This document shows positions 1-5,730 of a stretch of DNA of 5,730 nucleotides, piece by piece. The position numbers and the translations under genes were made by a program. The DNA lies in assembly GCF_051960575.1 (NCBI RefSeq), contig NZ_JBQCEE010000085.1, positions 1 to 5,730 of the forward strand, written 5' to 3'. Each line of letters starts with the position of its first letter. Position 1 is the stretch's first letter. The notes beneath the pieces are model-generated. The model was not told the origin of the DNA. It saw only the letters and a program-made list of their open reading frames with translations, and made no database searches. Source of the stretch: JBQCEE01 sp051960575 (GTDB lineage: Bacteria; Actinomycetota; Actinomycetes; Mycobacteriales; Jatrophihabitantaceae).

Positions 1-61
1 TCTCGCCTTCGGGCTCGGGCTCGACCCCGGGTCGCGCGGGCCGGCCGAGCGGGCGCACTAG
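1..61 (+). CDS. C-terminal end of an upstream gene, probably TobH-like SIS-domain phosphosugar isomerase (partial)
   Basis: An open frame enters from the left edge (codons from position 2) and ends at TAG 59-61. The 19 visible residues read LAFGLGLDPGSRGPAERAH. The hydrophobic stretch followed by GLDP resembles the extreme C-terminus of the TobH-like/bifunctional phosphoglucose-phosphomannose isomerase SIS proteins that commonly lie just upstream of a transporter and manA in actinomycetes. That identity is inferred from family memory and gene order; the fragment is too short to prove it. The stop codon directly abuts the ATG of the next gene, so the two are almost certainly translated from one mRNA. 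Confidence 0.5.
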   Translation, partial: LAFGLGLDPGSRGPAERAH

Positions 62-970
62 ATGTCCGCTCACGGCGGATCGAAGGCGGTGCTCGCCGCC
101 CTCGGCGCCAACCTCGGCATCGCGGTCATCAAGTTCGTCGCCTTCGCGATCACCGGGTCGGGCTCAATGCTGGCCGAGGGCGTGCACTCGGTGGTCGACT
201 CGGGCAACCAGGGCCTGCTGCTGCTCGGCGGCCGCTCGGCGCGGCGACGGGCCACGCCCGAGCACCCGTTCGGCTACGGCCGCGACCGCTACGTCTACGG
301 CTTCCTCGTCGCGCTGATGCTGTTCTCGGCCGGTGGCCTGTTCGCGCTCTACGAGGGCGTCGAGAAGCTGCGGCACCCCGACCACCTCGACAGCCCGATC
401 GTCGCGGTGATCGTGCTGCTCGTCGCCGTCGCGCTCGAGGGGTACTCGCTGCGCACCGCGCTGCGCGAGTCGCGCGAGCTCAAGGGCAGCGACAGCTGGT
501 TCGGCTTCGTCCGCCACGCCAAGGTGCCCGAGCTGCCGGTCGTGCTGCTCGAGGACGTCGCGGCGCTCACCGGCCTGGTGCTCGCGCTGATCGGCGTCGG
601 GCTGGCCGATCTCACCGGCGAGCCGCGGTGGGACGGCGTGGGCACCTGCGCCATCGGCGTGCTGCTCATCCTGGTCGCCGTCGTGCTGGTGATCGAGACG
701 AAGAGCCTGCTGGTCGGCGAGGCCGCGGCGCCCGCCGACGTGCGCGCGATCGAGCGCGAGCTGGTCGGCCCCGGCATCGAGCGGGTCATCCACCTGCGCA
801 CGATGCACCTCGGCCCGGAGGAGCTGCTGGTGGGCGCGAAGGTGGCGATGCCCCCGACGGCCGGCGCGCGCGACATCGCCGCCGCGATCGACGCCGCCGA
901 GGTGCGGGTGCGGGCGGCCGTGCCCGCCGCGCGGGTCATGTACATCGAGCCGGACCTGTTCCGTGCCTGA
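62..970 (+). CDS. Cation diffusion facilitator (CDF) family metal transporter
   Basis: A 302-residue inner-membrane protein with the CDF layout: about six hydrophobic segments (roughly residues 10-32, 37-57, 79-99, 112-130, 158-180 and 192-211), then a cytoplasmic domain from about 215 to the end. In segment 2 the metal-site motif HSVVD (His42, Asp46) is visible, followed by the conserved loop HPFGYGR (68-74). In segment 5 the usual second HxxxD is replaced by LLED (Glu164, Asp165), as in the ZNT9/SLC30A9-like branch. CDF proteins exchange Zn, Fe, Mn or Co for protons; the substrate here cannot be told from sequence. ATG 62 follows the upstream TAG with no gap and has only a weak Shine-Dalgarno, which implies translational coupling. 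The last 8 bp overlap manA, itself a zinc enzyme family, so a metal-supply link is possible but unproven. Confidence 0.9.
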   Translation: MSAHGGSKAVLAALGANLGIAVIKFVAFAITGSGSMLAEGVHSVVDSGNQGLLLLGGRSARRRATPEHPFGYGRDRYVYGFLVALMLFSAGGLFALYEGVEKLRHPDHLDSPIVAVIVLLVAVALEGYSLRTALRESRELKGSDSWFGFVRHAKVPELPVVLLEDVAALTGLVLALIGVGLADLTGEPRWDGVGTCAIGVLLILVAVVLVIETKSLLVGEAAAPADVRAIERELVGPGIERVIHLRTMHLGPEELLVGAKVAMPPTAGARDIAAAIDAAEVRVRAAVPAARVMYIEPDLFRA

Positions 971-2126
971 CGCCGTCCTGCTCGAGGGCGCTCGCCGCGA
1001 CTACGCCTGGGGCTCGACGACGGCGATCCAGCACCTGCTCGGCGAAGCACCGGACGGGCGCCGGCTGGCCGAGATCTGGTTCGGCACCCATCCCGACGGC
1101 GCGACCGCGATCGCGGGCAGCGGACGAACCCTGCAGCAGTGGGTCGAGGCGGACCCGATCGCGACCCTCGGCGCGCGCGTGCACGGGCGGCACGCCGACC
1201 TGCCGTTCCTGGTCAAGCTGCTCGCGGCCGACCGGGCGCTGTCGATCCAGGTGCACCCGACGAGGGCGCAGGCCGAGGCCGGATTCGACCGCGAGGACGC
1301 CGCCGGTCTCCCGCGCGACGCGGCGCACCGCAACTACCGCGACCGCAACCACAAGCCCGAGCTGCTCTACGCGGTGAGCGACTTCGAGGCCCTGTGCGGG
1401 TTCCGTCCGGTGGCAGCGACGCAACAACTGTTGAGAGCCCTGGACGTGCCGGGGCTGCTGCCGATCGCCGACCTCCTCGACGGCCCCGACGGCCTGCGTG
1501 CCGCGTTCACCCACCTGCTGACGCTCGACGACCCGGCCCCGCTGGTGGACGAGGTCGTCCGTGCCGCCGCGCGCGTCGAACCGTCCCCGCCGCTCGACGG
1601 CGCGCTGCGGGCCGTGCGGCAGACCGGCGCCGACGACCCGGGCGACCCCGGCGTGCTCGTGACGCTGCTGCTGAACCACTTGACCCTGCGGCCGGGCGAG
1701 GCCATCTTCCTCGGCGCCGGCAACGTGCACGCCTACCTGCGCGGCCTCGGGGTCGAGGTGATGGCCACCAGCGACAACGTGCTGCGGGCGGGCCTGACGC
1801 CGAAGCACGTCGACGTCGACGAACTCCTCGCGATCACCGACTTCACGCCGCTTGCCGAGCCGCGGTGGCCGGTGACCGACCCACCGGACACCTTCGCCGT
1901 CCCGGTGGACGACTTCGCCGTGCGCGCGGTGCGGCCCGACGGCGCCCGCACCCGGGTCGAGCCGCACGGCCCGGCCGTCGTCGTCTGCACCCACGGTGCC
2001 GTGCAGGTCGACGGGCTGCCCCTCGGCCGCGGCGCGGTCGCCTTCGTCCCCGACCGTGCCGCCCTCGAGCTCACCGGCAGCGGGCAGGCCGTCGTCGCGA
2101 CGACCGGAAGGTCAGCGACCGCCTGA
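963..2126 (+). CDS. manA: Mannose-6-phosphate isomerase, class I
   Basis: A 387-residue cytosolic enzyme of the cupin-fold type I phosphomannose isomerases, interconverting mannose-6-P and fructose-6-P, the entry to GDP-mannose and mannosylated envelope glycans. Family hallmarks are in order: YAWGS (14-18), the zinc ligands Gln96 and His98 in SIQVHP, Glu133 in HKPELLYA, and His256 in GNVHAYLRG. The conserved substrate-binding Arg lies in DNVLRAGLTPKHVD (Arg275). Length matches the family, so it looks intact and active. Start GTG 963 lies inside the end of the CDF gene (8-bp overlap) and places the YAWG motif at the usual distance from the N-terminus. The stop TGA (2124-2126) lies inside the convergent minus-strand gene. 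A short run of rare codons occurs around residues 154-158. No terminator is visible directly after the gene. Confidence 0.95.
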   Translation: MPDAVLLEGARRDYAWGSTTAIQHLLGEAPDGRRLAEIWFGTHPDGATAIAGSGRTLQQWVEADPIATLGARVHGRHADLPFLVKLLAADRALSIQVHPTRAQAEAGFDREDAAGLPRDAAHRNYRDRNHKPELLYAVSDFEALCGFRPVAATQQLLRALDVPGLLPIADLLDGPDGLRAAFTHLLTLDDPAPLVDEVVRAAARVEPSPPLDGALRAVRQTGADDPGDPGVLVTLLLNHLTLRPGEAIFLGAGNVHAYLRGLGVEVMATSDNVLRAGLTPKHVDVDELLAITDFTPLAEPRWPVTDPPDTFAVPVDDFAVRAVRPDGARTRVEPHGPAVVVCTHGAVQVDGLPLGRGAVAFVPDRAALELTGSGQAVVATTGRSATA

Positions 2127-3131
2127 CGGCGGGACCGTCGTTGCCCCGGCGCTCGGCGGCGCGCCGCTGTCGCCGCAGCTCGGGACGCCGTCGCTGACCG
2201 TCCGGGACGTCGCGATCAGGGTGACGTCCGCCGGACCGGTCAGGTCGCCGGGCGTGGAGGTCGTGACGGTCGGTGACGCGCCGTAGGGCAGGGTCGAGGG
2301 GGCGGTGCGTGGCTCGCCGTTCGTGCCGCTGCGCTGCTCGAGCAGGCGGAAGTCGGTGGGGTCGAAGTAGAGCGAGTCGAGCTCGCCGGCGCGCCGTGCC
2401 TGGTCGGTGTAGTCGACGCGCACCGCCGCACGTCCGGCGGCATCGGTGACCCCGGTGTGCACCGTCGTCTCGGGCAGCTCGGCCAGCGCGTCGACGAACG
2501 CCGCCCGTAGACGGGGCGACGCGAGGCCGCTCGTGAGACGGAGACTGTCCCCGACGGCGACGAACACGGCCTCGTCCTGCGAGGCGGATCCGCTCACCTC
2601 GCGGCGCATCCGCGCGAGCAGCGCGGTCGGGTCGGTCGGCAGGTCGGCGAAGAAGGCGACCGAGGGGGTCTCGAATCCCGCCCGGGCGACGGGGTAGTAC
2701 TCGCAGCCGTGGTCGCGCAGGTAGGTCTGGTCGCCCCGCGCGTCACTCCAGCTGGTGAGGGTGGTCGTGGCTCCGTCCCGCACGTCGACGAACCAGAACT
2801 GCCCGGCCGCGACGTCGGGCCGGTCCGAGAGCGCCGTGGTGGCGAAGCTCGTCCCGCCACCGGACAGCGACGGGCCGCCGTCATCACCGCTGGTATCGCC
2901 TCCGCCGAGCGCCGCGACCGCCCCGACGGCGGTGAGCACGGCGGCACTGGCCGCCACCGGCGCGAGCCACCGGCGCCGGGACGGCCGGGACGCGACGAAG
3001 CGCACGACACCGTCGTCGGTGGCCATCGTCTCCGCGCACAGCGCGCTGCGTGCTGCGTCCGGCCATTCGTCACCGAGGCCGGCGGTGGTGGGGCGGTAGC
3101 GCGCCAGCCGCTCCACGAGATCGTCGGTCAT
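2112..3131 (-). CDS. Single-pass membrane protein of CU044_5270-like type, probable partner of the ECF sigma factor
   Basis: A 339-residue protein with a short cytoplasmic N-terminus (1-54), a basic stop (SRRRW, 51-55), one hydrophobic helix (about 56-76, Ala/Val/Leu-rich), a Gly/Ser/Asp linker (77-100) and an extracytoplasmic domain. That domain contains a QFWFVDVRDG strand (111-120), a region PTDPTALLARMRREV (165-179), and YFDPTDFRLLEQRSG (255-269). This resembles the actinobacterial CU044_5270 family, which usually follows ECF sigma genes; the match is from memory. It lacks the HxxxCxxC zinc anti-sigma motif (cysteines only at 32, 143 and 319), so an anti-sigma role is inferred from position and topology. 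Start ATG 3131 shares one base with the sigma stop (TGATG) and has a good Shine-Dalgarno; GTG 3134 in the same frame is a less likely start. The 3' end overlaps manA by 15 bp. Confidence 0.8.
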   Translation of the reverse strand: MTDDLVERLARYRPTTAGLGDEWPDAARSALCAETMATDDGVVRFVASRPSRRRWLAPVAASAAVLTAVGAVAALGGGDTSGDDGGPSLSGGGTSFATTALSDRPDVAAGQFWFVDVRDGATTTLTSWSDARGDQTYLRDHGCEYYPVARAGFETPSVAFFADLPTDPTALLARMRREVSGSASQDEAVFVAVGDSLRLTSGLASPRLRAAFVDALAELPETTVHTGVTDAAGRAAVRVDYTDQARRAGELDSLYFDPTDFRLLEQRSGTNGEPRTAPSTLPYGASPTVTTSTPGDLTGPADVTLIATSRTVSDGVPSCGDSGAPPSAGATTVPPSGGR

Positions 3132-3685
3132 CACGGTCCTCCAACCGGTTCGGGTGCTGCGAGCGTGCGTTCCAGCCGTGCGCGGGCCCTCGACAGCCGC
3201 ACCTCGAAGGCCCGCTTCGAACACCCCGCGACGGTGGCCGCGTCGGCGTTGCTCAGCCCGTCCCAGGCGACGAGCAACAACGCCTCGCGCTCGCTCTCCG
3301 TCAGCGTCGCGAGCCCCCGCAGCAGGGCGTCCCGCTCGGCGACGCTCTCGTCCGGTTGCGTCGGCGGGCCGGCGACGCGGGCGAGCGTGGCAGCGGCGTC
3401 CAGCAGCGCGTCGTGCCGGCGCTCGCCGCGGCGCCGGTTCGCGATGGTGTTGCGGGCGACGACGAGCAGCCACGGCAACGGCTCGTCGGGCACGACCGCG
3501 AGCCGGCGCCAGGCGACCAGCATCGTGTCGGCCACGACGTCCTGGGCGGTGGCGGCGTCGCAGTGCCGTCTGGCGTAGGCGTGCACCCTGGCGGCGCACG
3601 CGTCGAAGATCGCGCGGAACCGGTCCTCGTCACCGCTCACACCTGGCAGTGTCCGCCCGCGTCCGGAACTCACACGTCCGTTCAC
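3131..3685 (-). CDS. ECF-type (sigma-70 family group 4) RNA polymerase sigma factor
   Basis: Up to 184 residues. Region 2 spans about 22-88: a DRFRAIFDACAARVHAYARR helix, then DVVADTMLVAWRRL and PWLLVVARNTIANRRR, which carry the core-binding and -10 recognition elements. After a linker (about 92-117), region 4 (about 118-175) shows LLRGLATLTESEREALLLV and a helix-turn-helix GLSNADAATVAGCSKRAFEVRLSRARARL for -35 recognition. There is no C-terminal SnoaL-like extension. The longest start is GTG 3685; GTG 3673 and GTG 3640 (beginning VSGDEDRFR) would also leave region 2 intact, and none has a convincing Shine-Dalgarno. A promoter-like element ends 6 nt before GTG 3685, so leaderless translation is possible. 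It is followed with a one-base overlap by the membrane protein gene, the usual sigma/anti-sigma order. The signal and regulon cannot be read from the sequence. Confidence 0.9.
   Translation of the reverse strand: MNGRVSSGRGRTLPGVSGDEDRFRAIFDACAARVHAYARRHCDAATAQDVVADTMLVAWRRLAVVPDEPLPWLLVVARNTIANRRRGERRHDALLDAAATLARVAGPPTQPDESVAERDALLRGLATLTESEREALLLVAWDGLSNADAATVAGCSKRAFEVRLSRARARLERTLAAPEPVGGP
3137..3142 (-). promoter_or_regulatory. Ribosome binding site of the CU044_5270-like gene
   Basis: GGAGGA on the minus strand, 5 nt before ATG 3131 and inside the last codons of the sigma factor gene. It decides between ATG 3131 and the in-frame GTG 3134, which would have only 2 nt of spacing. The arrangement fits coupled, roughly equimolar synthesis of the sigma factor and its membrane partner. 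Confidence 0.75.
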
Positions 3686-3689
3686 CGCG

Positions 3690-3715
3690 CGAACCTGACA
3701 CGATCGTGGTAAGTT
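3690..3715 (+). promoter_or_regulatory. Candidate promoter of the MerR-like gene/ahcY
   Basis: On the plus strand CGAAC (3690-3694) and GTT (3713-3715) are separated by 18 nt, mirroring the minus-strand element. TAAGTT (3710-3715) also fits an actinobacterial TANNNT -10 box, but no housekeeping -35 is seen at 17-19 bp. A start near 3722-3724 would make ATG 3724 leaderless; no Shine-Dalgarno precedes that ATG. Confidence 0.35.
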
Positions 3716-3717
3716 CG
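3692..3717 (-). promoter_or_regulatory. Candidate ECF-type promoter of the sigma factor gene
   Basis: On the minus strand CGAAC (3717-3713) is followed after 18 nt by GTT (3694-3692). This resembles the SigR/SigH-type pattern GGAAY-N18/19-GTT with one mismatch in the -35. Transcription would begin about 7 nt later, practically at GTG 3685, giving a leaderless mRNA. Which sigma factor uses it, including self-activation, is an inference. Confidence 0.35.
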
Positions 3718-3723
3718 GCGTCG

Positions 3724-4122
3724 ATGCAGCCGATGACGATTCAGCAGGCCAGCGCGGCGACCGGGTGGTCGCAGCGCATGCTGCGGTATCTCGAGCAGGC
3801 CGGGCTGGTCGTGCCGATGCGCACGCCCGGCGGTCACCGGCACTACGGCGCCCGCCAGATCGAGCGGCTGCAGGGGCTCAAGGAACTGATCGACACCTAC
3901 GGCCTCGGCATCACCGACATCGCGTTCGAGCTCCGGGTGCGCACCGACGCCCACCTGGCGCGGGCGGTCGACGAGTGGTTCGGGGCGCTGCACCGCACGT
4001 CGGCGCCACCGGAGGCCGGGCTCTACCGCCGGCTCGCCGGACCGGACGTCGTCACCCCACCCACCGTTCCACCCGTCCACCCCGCAGGTCCCAGCACAGG
4101 AACAAGCGCAGAAGGAGAGCAC
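3724..4122 (+). CDS. MerR-type winged helix DNA-binding domain, in frame with ahcY (no stop codon of its own)
   Basis: From ATG 3724 (ATG 3733 is the alternative) the frame encodes a MerR HTH: MTIQQASAATGWSQRMLRYLE (4-24) with the diagnostic RMLRYLEQAGLV, then the wing PMRTPGGHRHYG (31-42) and the helix IERLQGLKELIDTYGLGITDIAFEL (46-70). A short C-terminal helix follows (to about 90). There is no recognisable effector-binding domain and no cysteine, so metal sensing by thiols is unlikely. From about residue 108 to 133 comes a Pro/Thr/Ser-rich linker, and the frame continues straight into ahcY, so 4122 is a domain boundary and not a stop. Either a 626-residue MerR-AhcY protein is made, or a base change/indel in the linker has removed the regulator's stop. 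Small MerR-like genes next to ahcY are, as far as I recall, seen in other actinomycetes. It is divergent from the sigma gene across a shared palindrome. Confidence 0.75.
4111..4117 (+). promoter_or_regulatory. ahcY: Ribosome binding site of ahcY
   Basis: GAAGGAG, 5 nt before GTG 4123. This is the strongest plus-strand Shine-Dalgarno noticed in the window. It sits within the otherwise open MerR-AhcY frame and argues that a free AhcY is initiated here whatever happens to the longer frame. Confidence 0.8.
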
Positions 4123-5604
<1,482 letters not shown>

Positions 5605-5617
5605 GTCCCTCACTGAT

Positions 5618-5664
5618 CAACACCCCCTGCGTCCGGCGCGCGCCGGGCGCAGGGGGGGTTGTTG
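5618..5664. terminator. Intrinsic-type terminator after ahcY, possibly bidirectional
   Basis: Fourteen nt after the ahcY stop, 5623-5637 pairs with 5642-5656 in a 15-bp stem (one G-U pair, the rest Watson-Crick, mostly G-C) closed by a GCGC loop. The pairing can extend outward, with one mismatch, through 5618-5621/5658-5661. A modest T-rich tail TTGTTG (5659-5664) follows. On the minus strand the tail is GTGTTG, so it may also end the convergent gene on the right. Confidence 0.8.
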
Positions 5665-5679
5665 TCGGCGGGGGTCGCG

Positions 5680-5730
5680 TCAGGCGCCGGCGCCCGCCGG
5701 GAACGGCGGCAGGTCGCCGCCCGACTGCCC
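5680..5730 (-). CDS. C-terminal end of an unidentified minus-strand gene (partial)
   Basis: Reading in from the right edge on the minus strand, 16 codons precede TGA (5682-5680): GQSGGDLPPFPAGAGA. It lies 75 bp from the ahcY stop, with the hairpin terminator in between, as expected for convergent genes. The tail is Gly/Ala/Pro-rich and I do not recognise the family. An open frame this short in GC-rich DNA could also be chance. Confidence 0.4.
   Translation of the reverse strand, partial: GQSGGDLPPFPAGAGA

Larger units (their letters stand above)
3690..3717. promoter_or_regulatory. 28-bp imperfect palindrome between divergent genes (candidate operator)
   Basis: Centred between 3703 and 3704. 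The outer arms are CGAAC (3690-3694) and GTTCG (3713-3717); the core is a perfect 10-bp palindrome CACGATCGTG (3699-3708). Eleven of 14 base pairs of the dyad match. It fills most of the 38-bp gap between the sigma factor (start 3685) and the MerR-like gene (start 3724). MerR proteins bind dyads of this general size within promoters, so autoregulation by the adjacent MerR-like protein is a natural guess. The arms also read as ECF promoter elements. Confidence 0.55.

Noticed and set aside
936..1994. Minus-strand open frame opposite manA
   Set aside because: A shadow of manA: Arg/Gly/Val/Gln-rich translation without domain features, while manA has all its active-site motifs.
2150..2180. GC-rich inverted repeat near the manA stop as a terminator
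   Set aside because: The GGCGGCGCGCCGC-type symmetry lies within the convergent coding sequence, has no T-tract, and is expected by chance at this base composition.
3132..3599. Upstream extension of the membrane-protein frame across the sigma gene
   Set aside because: The frame is open beyond ATG 3131, but the extra part is an Arg/Ala-rich out-of-frame reading of the sigma factor gene. The ribosome binding site and TGATG overlap place the start at 3131.
3154..3723. Upstream extension of the MerR-AhcY frame antisense to the sigma gene
   Set aside because: The frame stays open on the plus strand but gives Arg/Pro/Ala-rich sequence opposite a real gene. The MerR domain starts naturally at ATG 3724 or 3733.
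4040..4122. SAH riboswitch upstream of ahcY
   Set aside because: The stretch shows no sign of the conserved SAH-riboswitch core or its pseudoknot pairing that I could find, and it is an open frame after the MerR domain. A covariance-model search would settle it.

Overview
The window is very GC-rich (coding third positions almost all G or C, frequent GTG starts), with dense, overlapping genes. This points to a high-GC actinomycete. The combination of a SIS-domain isomerase tail, a CDF transporter, manA and a mycobacterial-type adenosylhomocysteinase suggests the Pseudonocardiales/Mycobacteriales side of the Actinomycetota, but this placement is an inference without a database search.

Layout. 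(1) Positions 1-2126, plus strand: the last 19 codons of an upstream gene (probably a TobH-like SIS/phosphosugar isomerase), a cation diffusion facilitator transporter whose ATG directly abuts that stop codon, and a class I mannose-6-phosphate isomerase (manA) overlapping the transporter by 8 bp. These look like one translationally coupled sugar-phosphate/GDP-mannose operon whose promoter lies outside the window. (2) Positions 2112-3685, minus strand: an ECF-type sigma factor followed by a single-pass membrane protein of the CU044_5270-like type, overlapping by one base (TGATG). The membrane protein is convergent with manA and the two reading frames overlap tail to tail by 15 bp. (3) Positions 3686-3723: a 38-bp divergent promoter region filled by a 28-bp imperfect palindrome that also resembles an ECF promoter on each strand. 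(4) Positions 3724-5604, plus strand: a small MerR-type DNA-binding domain followed by S-adenosyl-L-homocysteine hydrolase (ahcY). The frame is open from the MerR-like ATG through to the end of ahcY, with no stop between, although a strong ribosome binding site marks an internal ahcY start at 4123. (5) Positions 5605-5730: a long GC-rich hairpin terminator, then the C-terminal end of an unidentified minus-strand gene.

How the genes may work together: the left operon feeds fructose-6-P/mannose-6-P interconversion for mannosylated envelope components, with a metal transporter embedded in it. The right part puts ahcY, the enzyme that clears the methyltransferase inhibitor SAH, behind a MerR-like domain and divergent from an ECF sigma factor/membrane protein pair, with one symmetric control element between them. 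The most unusual points are the uninterrupted MerR-AhcY frame and the symmetric divergent promoter.
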